Assembly (NCBI GenBank): GCA_017412265.1
Contig: JAFPYK010000061.1
Span: 1-5,624 of the forward strand
Direction of reading: 5' to 3'
Source of the DNA: Lachnospiraceae bacterium
GTDB taxonomy: Bacteria; Bacillota; Clostridia; Lachnospirales; Lachnospiraceae
DNA: 5,624 nt
Below are positions 1 to 5,624 of the stretch, piece by piece; position 1 is the stretch's first letter, and each line of letters starts with the position of its first letter. Below the pieces are notes generated by a model. It saw only the letters and a list, made by a program, of their open reading frames with translations, did not search any database and was not told where the DNA came from. Made by a program: the position numbers and the translations under genes.

Positions 1-1
1 G

Positions 2-1045
2 AAGGTGAAGAGCCAGGATCTTTCCCTGGTCCACGAAGCCGTCACCGAGAACGAGATCGCGAAGATCATCTCCCGCTGGACGGGCATTCCGGTGGCAAAG
101 CTGAACGAATCCGAGAAGGCGAAGACTCTGCATCTGGACGAGACGCTTCATAAGAGAGTCGTGGGCCAGGATGAGGCTGTGCAGAAGGTGGCGGAGGCCA
201 TCCAGCGGAGCAAGGCCGGAATCAAGGATCCCTCGAAGCCCATCGGTTCCTTCCTGTTCCTCGGCCCCACCGGCGTCGGTAAGACCGAGCTCGCCAAAGC
301 TCTGGCCGAGAGCCTCTTTGACGACGAGAACAACATCGTGCGAATCGACATGAGCGAGTACATGGAGAAGTTCTCCGTCTCGCGGCTCATCGGAGCGCCG
401 CCCGGATACGTGGGTTACGAGGAGGGCGGCCAGCTGACCGAGGCGGTCCGCCGGAAGCCTTACTCCGTGGTCCTCTTCGATGAGATCGAGAAGGCCCACC
501 CGGATGTCTTCAACGTCCTCCTGCAGATCCTGGACGACGGCCGTGTGACCGACTCCCAGGGCCGCACCGTGGACTTCAAGAACACGATCCTGATCATGAC
601 CAGCAACCTCGGCGCCTCCTACCTGCTCGACTCCATCGCGGAGAAGGGCGAGATCACCGAAGAGGCCGAAGGCATGGTGCAGGAGGAGCTTCGCGCGCAT
701 TTCCGCCCGGAGTTCTTAAACCGTCTGGACGAGATCATCCTCTTCAAGCCTCTGACCGAGAGCGACATCAGCCGGATCCTCGATCTGCAGATCGCCTCGA
801 TCAACAAACGGCTTGCGGAGCGTGAGATCCAGATCGAAGTCAGCGAAGAAGCCAAGGCTTACATCGCCGAGGAAGCCTACGACCCGCTCTACGGCGCAAG
901 GCCTCTGAAGCGTTACCTGCAGAAGCATGTGGAGACCCTCTCCGCAAGGCTGATCCTCGAAGACCGGGTCGGCCCACGCGACGTGATCTATTTCACCGTC
1001 GAGGGCGGAGAACTCACCGCGATTCCGAAGGTAAAGGAAGCATAA
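2..1045 (+). CDS. clpB: ATP-dependent chaperone/disaggregase ClpB, C-terminal part (5' end outside window)
   Basis: ClpB is a hexameric cytoplasmic AAA+ disaggregase that threads aggregated proteins through its pore together with DnaK. The visible 347 residues cover the end of the linker region and the whole second ATPase domain plus C-terminal domain. Counting from the GTG at 5: Walker A GPTGVGKT at about 87-94, pore loop GYVG at 134-137, Walker B VVLFDE at 155-160, sensor 1 TSN at 199-201, the FRPEFLNR segment ending in the probable arginine finger R240, and sensor 2 GARPLKR at 297-303. There is no LGF/IGF ClpP-docking loop between sensor 1 and FRPEF, which separates it from ClpA and ClpC. 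The frame is open to the left edge, so the GTG at 5 is not a real start: roughly 500 residues (N domain, first ATPase, middle domain) should lie upstream. It ends with TAA and is followed by a terminator. No frameshift or missing catalytic residue is visible. Confidence 0.97.
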   Translation, partial: KVKSQDLSLVHEAVTENEIAKIISRWTGIPVAKLNESEKAKTLHLDETLHKRVVGQDEAVQKVAEAIQRSKAGIKDPSKPIGSFLFLGPTGVGKTELAKALAESLFDDENNIVRIDMSEYMEKFSVSRLIGAPPGYVGYEEGGQLTEAVRRKPYSVVLFDEIEKAHPDVFNVLLQILDDGRVTDSQGRTVDFKNTILIMTSNLGASYLLDSIAEKGEITEEAEGMVQEELRAHFRPEFLNRLDEIILFKPLTESDISRILDLQIASINKRLAEREIQIEVSEEAKAYIAEEAYDPLYGARPLKRYLQKHVETLSARLILEDRVGPRDVIYFTVEGGELTAIPKVKEA

Positions 1046-1067
1046 CTCAGACACTCGTTTAGCAAAT

Positions 1068-1102
1068 AAAAAGAGAGATCAGTTCACTGATCTCTCTTTT
1101 TT
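1068..1102. terminator. Bidirectional intrinsic terminator between clpB and the sugar-transport operon
   Basis: The left arm 1068-1083 (A5 then GAGAGATCAGT) is perfectly complementary to the right arm 1086-1101; with a realistic TTCA tetraloop at 1083-1086 this gives a 15-bp stem. On the plus strand the hairpin ends in six T (1097-1102), 22 nt after the clpB stop. On the minus strand it ends in five T followed by ATTTGC, 13 nt after the stop of the small membrane protein gene. The symmetry and the convergent genes on either side fit one terminator working in both directions. Confidence 0.9.
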
Positions 1103-1114
1103 GCTCAAAATAAC

Positions 1115-1375
1115 TTAATATAACTCCGAATCGTCCTTGTCCACTCTGGTCTCTGCGCGGTACCGCTTCCAGCTGTACCATCCGAACCCAAGCCCTCCGA
1201 CGACGAACAATGCGCCGCACGCCCAGACCATCCAGGGCTCCATCGTGGATTCCCCTCTCAGGTGCTCGACGATCAGGCTCGCGCCCAGATAAATCAGATA
1301 TCCGCACACGACCACACGCATAACCAACATGCCGGCCATACCGCCGCGCATATCCGGTTTGTTATTGTCGTCCAT
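1115..1375 (-). CDS. Small two-helix membrane protein, last gene of the sugar operon (unknown function)
   Basis: An 86-residue protein that I do not recognise. From the ATG at 1375 it has a short polar N-terminus (MDDNNKPDMRGG), a hydrophobic segment at about residues 13-36, a short polar loop with HLRGEST, a second hydrophobic segment at about 46-70 rich in Gly/Phe/Trp, then a charged tail (KRYRAETRVDKDDSELY). This predicts two membrane helices, with both ends on the same side of the membrane. The ATG lies 1 nt after the permease TAA, with only a purine-rich GAAGAAGAAGAA stretch upstream and no clear Shine-Dalgarno, so translation is probably coupled to the permease. A TTG at 1402 in the same frame would add nine residues inside the permease gene, but it has no ribosome binding site. 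It is followed directly by the shared terminator, so it belongs to the operon. It could be an accessory transporter subunit or an unrelated small membrane protein; a chance frame is less likely given the length, coupling and clean two-helix pattern. Confidence 0.68.
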   Translation of the reverse strand: MDDNNKPDMRGGMAGMLVMRVVVCGYLIYLGASLIVEHLRGESTMEPWMVWACGALFVVGGLGFGWYSWKRYRAETRVDKDDSELY

Positions 1376-1376
1376 G

Positions 1377-2546
1377 TTAACGATTCTTCTTCTTCGAGAC
1401 AACGTCGAAGATAACGGCCGCCAGCAGGACGAGACCCTTGACGACTCTCTGGTAGTTCGCGTCCACGCCCATGATACTCATACCGATGTTGATGACACCC
1501 ATCAGCAGAGCACCGACGATAACGCCCGGCACGGTGCCGACACCGCCGTAAGCGGAAGCGCCGCCGATGAAGCAGGAGCCGATCGCGTCCATCTCGTAGT
1601 TCTGTCCGTAGGTGGGCTGAGCGGAAGTCAGACGGGCGATCGTCAGAATACCCGCAAGACCTGCCAGCAGGCCCATGTTCGCGTATGCGAAGAAATAAAC
1701 ATTCTTCGTGTTGATACCGGACAGAGCGGTTGCCGACTCATTTCCGCCGACCGCATACAGATGACGGCCGATGGTGGTCTTGGATGTGATGTAGCTGTAG
1801 AACGCGATCACGGTGACAACCCAGATCAGCGCCATCGGAAGGCCTTTGTACTGAGCCAGGCGGATCGTGAAGAAGATGATCGCGGCAACGATGATCAGTG
1901 CCTTGATGGCTACCTGGTACAGAGGCTCCGCTTCCAGGCCGGCTTTGCGGCGGGAGATGTTCGCCTTGAACGTGAAGAACAGGTAGACCAGGCAGGCAAG
2001 AGCACCTACAACGATGCAGAGGAGGTTGATGCCTTCGCCGTTAAGCAGATCCGGCACGTAGCAGTTGGCGCCGCCGCCGAAGATCTGGACGAACTTGGCG
2101 TTCGTGACAGCCAGCGTTTTGCCCTGCAGCACGACATTGGAGAGGCCGCGGAAGACCAGCATGCCTGACAGCGTCGTGATGAACGGCGGGACTTTGACGT
2201 AGGCGATCCAGAATGCCTGCCATGCGCCGATCAGAAGGCCGATCACCAGCATGACCAGGACAGCCAGCCACATGTTCAGCTCATTCTTCATCAGCACGGC
2301 ACCGATGGTTCCGACGAAGCAGACCACGGAACCGACCGACAGGTCGATGTTGCCGCCCGTCAGGATGCAGCACAGCATACCGGTTGCCAGCACAAACACG
2401 TACGCGTTCTGCGAGATGATGTTCGTGATGTTCTGAGGCAGAAGGATCTTGCCGCCCGTCTTCCAGACAAAGAATGCCGTTACGAGGACGAGGGCAATGA
2501 TCATGGTATATTTCTGCACAAAAGTCATTACCTTTGATTTCGTCAT
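1377..2546 (-). CDS. mmsB: Multiple-monosaccharide ABC transporter permease (MmsB/GguB, XylH-like)
   Basis: This is the membrane channel subunit of a CUT2-type sugar importer, expected to work as a homodimer with the MmsA ATPase. It has 389 residues, matching XylH/GguB proteins (about 390-400) rather than the shorter RbsC (about 320); the extra length is the central part at roughly 155-235. Visible family signatures are GGNIDLSVGS at 64-73 and the cytoplasmic coupling-loop region GGNESATALSGI at 267-278. Hydrophobic segments lie at about 12-28, 46-66, 70-87, 93-116, 172-193, 212-230, 236-254, 283-305, 337-358 and 366-384, with a Lys/Arg-rich C-terminus. The ATG overlaps the mmsA stop in an ATGA (2543-2546), and an AAAGGAG ribosome binding site lies about 11 nt upstream inside mmsA, so the two products are translationally coupled. 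No frame damage is seen. The sugar cannot be read from the permease. Confidence 0.96.
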   Translation of the reverse strand: MTKSKVMTFVQKYTMIIALVLVTAFFVWKTGGKILLPQNITNIISQNAYVFVLATGMLCCILTGGNIDLSVGSVVCFVGTIGAVLMKNELNMWLAVLVMLVIGLLIGAWQAFWIAYVKVPPFITTLSGMLVFRGLSNVVLQGKTLAVTNAKFVQIFGGGANCYVPDLLNGEGINLLCIVVGALACLVYLFFTFKANISRRKAGLEAEPLYQVAIKALIIVAAIIFFTIRLAQYKGLPMALIWVVTVIAFYSYITSKTTIGRHLYAVGGNESATALSGINTKNVYFFAYANMGLLAGLAGILTIARLTSAQPTYGQNYEMDAIGSCFIGGASAYGGVGTVPGVIVGALLMGVINIGMSIMGVDANYQRVVKGLVLLAAVIFDVVSKKKNR

Positions 2547-4099
2547 GATTTCTTACTCTCCTTTGCAGCGTTATCGACAGCCAGGATCCGGGCCATGATC
2601 TTTTCCTGGCTGGCCTCTGCCTGGGTAAACTCACCGACGATGCTTCCCTCGTTCATGACGTAGATCCGGTCACTCATGCCCAGGACCTCCGGCAGTTCCG
2701 AGGAAATCATGATGACGGATTTGCCCTCCGCCACCAGGTCGTTGATGATGCAGTAAATCTCATATTTGGCGCCGACGTCGATGCCTCGGGTCGGCTCGTC
2801 CAGGATCAGGATGTCCGGATTCGCGTACATCCACTTGGATAGCAGAACCTTCTGCATGTTTCCGCCGGAAAGTGTGATGACATCCAGCGTGACGGACGGC
2901 GTCTTCGTCCGAAGTTTGTTCTTATATTCTTCAGCGACCAGAAGCTCCTTGTCGCGGTCGATCACGCCGTGCTTCGTCACTCCCTTTAAGTTCGCAAGCG
3001 TCGTGTTGACCGAGATCGGATTCGTCAGGATCAGGCCGTTGCCCTTCCGGTCCTCGGTGACATACGCGAGACCGTGGTCGATGGCCTGTCTCGGCGAGTG
3101 AAGCTTCACTTCCTTGCCGTGAATCGACATATGACCCGAGATGTTCGTGCCGAAGCTGCGGCCGAAGAGCGACATCGCAAGCTCCGTGCGGCCGGCGCCC
3201 ATCAGTCCGTAGAAGCCGACCACTTCGCCCGCATGCACATTGAAGGATACGTTGTTGACCACCTTCTTATCCGTGTACGTGGGATGATATACGCTCCAGT
3301 CCCGGACCTCCAGGGACATTTCTCCGATCTTCACGCCGGATCTCTTCGGGAAGCGGTCTTCGATCTCACGGCCGACCATGCCCCGGATAATCCGGTCTTC
3401 GCTGAAGTCATCAACACCCTTTGTGAGTGTTTCAATCGTTTTTCCGTCGCGGAGGACCGTGATGTCGTCCGCTACATAAGCGACCTCGTTGATCTTATGG
3501 GAAATAATGATCGAGGTCATTCCCTGCTTTTTAAATTCCAGCAGCATGTCAAGAAGCGCCTTGGAGTCCTCTTCGTTCAGGGACGAGGTAGGCTCGTCCA
3601 GAATCATCAGACGCGCGTTCTTGGCCAATGCTTTGGCAATCTCAACCAGCTGCTGCTTACCGACGCCGATATCCTTAATCAGAGTCTTGGAAGAATCGCT
3701 CAGACCGACCATCTTCAGATACTTCGTCGCCTCGGCATGGGTCTTCTCCCAGTCAATCGCGAAACGTCTGCCCCTCTCATTTCCGAGGAACATATTCTCG
3801 CCGATACTCATGTACGGGACCAGCGCGAGCTCCTGATGGATGATAACAATTCCCTTGCTCTCGCTGTCCTTGATATTGGAGAACTTGCACACTTCTCCCT
3901 CATATACAATGTCTCCCTCGTAGGTTCCGTAAGGCCACAGGCCGCTCAGAACCTTCATCAGTGTGGATTTGCCGGCGCCGTTTTCACCGACCAGTGCGTG
4001 GATGCTGCCCCGTTTCACGCTGAAGTTAACGTTGTCCAGGGCTCTCGTAGCAATAAACTGCTTGGTAATGCCACGCATTTCCAGAATATTATCCGCCAA
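2543..4099 (-). CDS. mmsA: Multiple-monosaccharide ABC transporter ATP-binding protein (MmsA/GguA, double ATPase)
   Basis: This is the cytoplasmic energy-coupling subunit of the sugar importer: two fused ABC domains in 518 residues, normal for the RbsA/XylG/GguA family. Domain 1 has Walker A GENGAGKST at 38-46, Q-loop Q89, Walker B LMILDEPT at 164-171 and switch His201, but a degenerate signature (GVGKQQ near 145-150). Domain 2 has a Walker A with Arg in place of the catalytic Lys (GLMGAGRT, 298-305), an intact signature LSGGN at 410-414, Walker B ILILDEPTRG at 430-439 and no switch His (SSELPE). This asymmetry is usual for the family and implies one competent ATP site, made of the domain 1 Walker motifs and the domain 2 signature. 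I chose the TTG at 4099 because a strong GGAGGGG (4105-4111) sits 5 nt upstream and the product then begins MADNILEMRG like its relatives; ATGs further upstream (4186, 4183) would read through the intercistronic hairpin. It follows the binding-protein gene and overlaps mmsB by 4 bp. Confidence 0.97.
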   Translation of the reverse strand: MADNILEMRGITKQFIATRALDNVNFSVKRGSIHALVGENGAGKSTLMKVLSGLWPYGTYEGDIVYEGEVCKFSNIKDSESKGIVIIHQELALVPYMSIGENMFLGNERGRRFAIDWEKTHAEATKYLKMVGLSDSSKTLIKDIGVGKQQLVEIAKALAKNARLMILDEPTSSLNEEDSKALLDMLLEFKKQGMTSIIISHKINEVAYVADDITVLRDGKTIETLTKGVDDFSEDRIIRGMVGREIEDRFPKRSGVKIGEMSLEVRDWSVYHPTYTDKKVVNNVSFNVHAGEVVGFYGLMGAGRTELAMSLFGRSFGTNISGHMSIHGKEVKLHSPRQAIDHGLAYVTEDRKGNGLILTNPISVNTTLANLKGVTKHGVIDRDKELLVAEEYKNKLRTKTPSVTLDVITLSGGNMQKVLLSKWMYANPDILILDEPTRGIDVGAKYEIYCIINDLVAEGKSVIMISSELPEVLGMSDRIYVMNEGSIVGEFTQAEASQEKIMARILAVDNAAKESKKS

Positions 4100-4104
4100 A
4101 AAAT

Positions 4105-4111
4105 CCCCTCC
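4105..4111 (-). promoter_or_regulatory. Ribosome binding site that fixes the TTG start of mmsA
   Basis: On the minus strand GGAGGGG is followed by ATTTT and then TTG, an ideal 5-nt spacing. No ATG or GTG in the same frame lies at a suitable distance, so this site decides the start. Confidence 0.85.
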
Positions 4112-4145
4112 GTTCCGTGTAAGTTTTCCAGAATAAACATGGAAT

Positions 4146-4177
4146 ATCGGGCAAGGCAGAATCCTGCCTTGCCCGAT
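4146..4177 (-). promoter_or_regulatory. Intercistronic hairpin between the sugar-binding-protein gene and mmsA
   Basis: A perfect 14-bp inverted repeat (ATCGGGCAAGGCAG, 4-nt loop, CTGCCTTGCCCGAT) starts 18 nt after the binding-protein stop and ends about 47 nt before the mmsA start. On the minus strand it is followed by ATTCCATGTTTATTC, which is not a clean T-run, so it is not a typical full terminator. In many binding-protein operons such a hairpin protects the 3' end of the binding-protein message or lets only part of transcription through, giving much more binding protein than transporter. That role is inferred from position; the hairpin itself is seen directly. Confidence 0.85.
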
Positions 4178-4195
4178 CACCATCATTGAAAGGAA

Positions 4196-5624
4196 TTACT
4201 TGAACTGATCCTCGGTGTAGTAGCCGGTATCAATGAGGAGTTCCTTATAGTTATCAACGGTGCAGCTGACGGGCTCGCAAAGGAAGCTCGGAACCACTTT
4301 TACGTTGTTGTTGTAGGTCTCGGTATCGTTGATGGTAGGCTCGTTGCCCTTGATCAGAGCGTCAACCATCTCAACAACCTTGCCGGCAAGAGTACGGGTA
4401 TCCTTGAATACGGACATTGCCTGCTTGCCTTCGATGAGGTTCTTCATGATTGCGATATCGCAGTCCTGACCGGTGATCACCGGATAAACTTCATTGTCGT
4501 AAGAAGAAGCCAGAGCATTCTCAACACCAAGAGCAGTGGAGTCGTTGGATGCAAGAACTGCATGCAGCGGGGTTCCGTCCGCATAGTTGGAAGAAAGGAT
4601 GTTCTCGAAACGAGCCTGTGCGGCATCGGTTGCCCAGTTCGCGGTAGCTACAACTGCCTTCTCGGTCTGGCCGGACTTGCAGACAAGCTTGCCGTTGTCC
4701 AGATAAGGCTGAAGGATGCTCATAGCGCCGTCGAAGAAGAAGTTGATGTTGTTGTCGCCAGGGTCGCCGGTGATGAACTCGATGTTGAACGGGCCGGCTG
4801 CGTTGTCAAGATCCAGAGCATCGCGGATGAATTCGCCCTGCTTGGTTCCGACAAGCCAGTTATCAAAAGTTGCATAGTAGGACACAGCATCGGAGTTCAT
4901 GATCAGACGGTCATAAGCGATAACCGGAACGTTTTTCTCCTTCGCCTGTGCCAGAACGGTTCCCAGAGAGTCGCCGTCCACGGAAGCGATAACCAGAACC
5001 TTCGCACCGTTGGAGATCATGTTCTCGATCTGGTTTACCTGGGTCTGGATGTCGTTGGAAGCGTACTGAAGGTCGACCTGATAACCGGCCTTCTCCAGCA
5101 TAGCCTTCATGTTGTCGCCGTCCTGATTCCATCTCTGCAGATCCTTGGTAGGCATCGCAACACCTACAAGCTCGCCGTTGCCGGCAGGAGTGGTCTCACC
5201 GGAATCGTCGATGCCAAGCTGCTCCAGGGTGTAGTATCCGGTGTCGATCAGCAGCTCTTTGTAGTTGTCAACCGTGCAGCTGACGGGCTCGCAGAGGTAG
5301 CTGGGGATGATGCCGGTGTTGTTGTCATAGGTCTCTTTATCGTTGATCGGAGGCTCGTTGCCCTTCATCAGAGCGTCAACCATCTCAACAACCTTGCCGG
5401 CAAGGGTACGGGTATCCTTGAATACGGACATCGCCTGCTTGCCCTCGATGAGGTTCTTCATGATTGCGATATCGCAGTCCTGACCGGTGATGATCGGATA
5501 GACACTGTTGGTATAAGAAGAATCCAGAGCATTCTCAACACCAAGAGCGGTGGAGTCGTTGGATGCAAGAACTGCATGCAGCGGGGTTCCGTCCGCATAG
5601 TTGGAGGACAGAATGTTCTCGAAA
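4196..5624 (-). CDS. chvE: Tandem-domain ChvE-like sugar-binding protein (one complete domain plus the C-terminal part of another; 5' end outside window)
   Basis: This is the extracytoplasmic receptor of the importer, a periplasmic-binding-protein fold of the ChvE/multiple-monosaccharide family. The frame is open from the right edge (first full codon ending at 5623) to TAA at 4196-4198: 475 visible residues without a stop. Counting from the Met at 5461, residues 97-421 form a complete domain: ELVGVAMPTKDLQRWNQDG at its start, QYASNDIQTQ, the IASVDGD strand, IAYDRLI, SYYATFDN, ASNDSTALG, GQDCD, FKDTRTLA and PSFLCEPVSCTVDNY near its end. Before it, the 54 residues upstream plus residues 1-82 repeat the last ~137 residues of that domain, from FENILSS to GYYTLEQLG. 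A short linker with DDSGETTPAGNG joins them. The Met at 5461 is internal to the first copy and has no ribosome binding site, so it is not a start. Usual ChvE length is about 350 residues; two full copies with a signal peptide would be roughly 700. The complete domain has no signal peptide, so export must depend on the missing N-terminus. The promoter lies outside the window. Confidence 0.93.
   Translation of the reverse strand, partial: FENILSSNYADGTPLHAVLASNDSTALGVENALDSSYTNSVYPIITGQDCDIAIMKNLIEGKQAMSVFKDTRTLAGKVVEMVDALMKGNEPPINDKETYDNNTGIIPSYLCEPVSCTVDNYKELLIDTGYYTLEQLGIDDSGETTPAGNGELVGVAMPTKDLQRWNQDGDNMKAMLEKAGYQVDLQYASNDIQTQVNQIENMISNGAKVLVIASVDGDSLGTVLAQAKEKNVPVIAYDRLIMNSDAVSYYATFDNWLVGTKQGEFIRDALDLDNAAGPFNIEFITGDPGDNNINFFFDGAMSILQPYLDNGKLVCKSGQTEKAVVATANWATDAAQARFENILSSNYADGTPLHAVLASNDSTALGVENALASSYDNEVYPVITGQDCDIAIMKNLIEGKQAMSVFKDTRTLAGKVVEMVDALIKGNEPTINDTETYNNNVKVVPSFLCEPVSCTVDNYKELLIDTGYYTEDQFK
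4215..4610. repeat. Direct repeat, copy 2 (C-terminal part of the downstream sugar-binding domain)
   Basis: Aligned base by base with 5229-5624 at an offset of exactly 1014 bp. No gaps are needed over 396 bp and I counted 48 mismatches, about 88% identity. Exact runs include 4431-4477 (47 nt) and 4536-4591 (56 nt), while 4261-4326 is much more diverged. The copy continues towards 5210 as the rest of the domain, whose partner lies beyond the right edge. Confidence 0.96.
5171..5215 (-). other. Interdomain linker of the tandem sugar-binding protein
   Basis: It encodes GIDDSGETTPAGNGE, joining the natural end of the first domain (GYYTLEQL) to the first strand of the second (LVGVAMPT). It is low in hydrophobic residues and rich in Gly, Thr, Ser and acidic residues. 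Such sequence resembles the flexible tether that follows the lipid-anchored Cys in Gram-positive binding proteins, as if a second gene had been fused after loss of its signal peptide and lipobox. That origin is inference. Confidence 0.7.
5229..5624. repeat. Direct repeat, copy 1 (C-terminal part of the upstream sugar-binding domain, cut by window edge)
   Basis: Partner of 4215-4610. The reading frame is the same in both copies, and most differences fall in variable surface stretches such as SSYTNSVYP versus SSYDNEVYP and DNNTGIIPSY versus NNNVKVVPSF. The window ends inside this copy. Confidence 0.96.

Noticed and set aside
1329..2168. Plus-strand open frame (279 codons) opposite mmsB
   Set aside because: Its product is very rich in Asp, His, Arg and Gln, as expected from the reverse reading of a membrane protein, and it lies wholly opposite the permease and small membrane protein genes.
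2543..4099. Arg in place of Lys in the second Walker A and the degenerate first signature of MmsA, as signs of a broken ATPase
   Set aside because: These substitutions are normal for the RbsA/XylG/GguA family, which has one competent ATP site.
2543..4186. ATG at 4186 as the mmsA start
   Set aside because: The extra 29 residues would be encoded by the intercistronic hairpin and are unlike any ABC protein N-terminus, whereas the TTG at 4099 has an excellent ribosome binding site.
3074..4189. Long plus-strand open frame (371 codons) opposite mmsA
   Set aside because: It is antisense to a gene with clear ABC motifs throughout, shows no recognisable domain and has no convincing ribosome binding site. 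The GC-rich codon bias of mmsA leaves few stops on the opposite strand.
4196..5461. Reading the binding protein as a 421-residue gene starting at the Met at 5461
   Set aside because: The frame continues upstream to the window edge without a stop, the Met lies in a conserved core segment (AIMKNLIEGK) found again as an internal segment in copy 2, and there is no ribosome binding site or signal peptide.
1..5624. CRISPR arrays, tRNA or rRNA genes, insertion sequences, attachment sites
   Set aside because: No short regularly spaced repeats, tRNA-like cloverleaf, rRNA sequence or transposase motifs were seen; the only large repeat is the in-frame binding-domain duplication.

Overview
The window looks like a fragment of a Gram-positive anaerobe genome, most likely from the class Clostridia (for example a Lachnospiraceae-like gut or rumen bacterium). 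The reasons are a clostridial-looking ChvE/GguAB-type sugar transporter, a ClpB disaggregase, strong GGAGG-type ribosome binding sites, a TTG start and moderate-to-high GC (mid-50s % by eye, not counted). The taxonomy is inference from protein style, not from a marker gene.

Layout: 1-1045 (+) is the 3' part of clpB, open at the left edge. Positions 1068-1102 hold a near-perfect hairpin with T-runs on both strands, a bidirectional terminator shared by clpB and the convergent operon. The rest, read right to left on the minus strand, is one sugar-import operon: a ChvE-like sugar-binding protein (4196 to beyond 5624), a 14-bp intercistronic hairpin (4146-4177), the double ATPase mmsA/gguA (2543-4099, TTG start), the permease mmsB/gguB (1377-2546, ATGA overlap with mmsA) and a small two-helix membrane protein (1115-1375, 1 nt after the permease stop).

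The genes form a complete CUT2-type importer: binding protein captures monosaccharide outside the membrane, MmsB dimer forms the channel, MmsA supplies ATP hydrolysis. The 86-residue membrane protein is unrecognised but is translationally adjacent to the permease.

The most unusual feature is the binding protein. It is not one domain: the reading frame runs without a stop from the right edge through the C-terminal part of one ChvE domain, across a short Ser/Gly/Glu/Thr/Pro-type linker, and into a second complete ChvE domain with no signal peptide of its own. The two copies form a direct repeat with a period of 1014 bp (338 codons), no indels over 396 bp and 48 mismatches by my hand count (about 88% identity). 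This predicts a secreted or lipid-anchored polypeptide with two (or more) sugar-binding domains in tandem serving one transporter. The contig ends inside the repeat, so the total number of copies is unknown.
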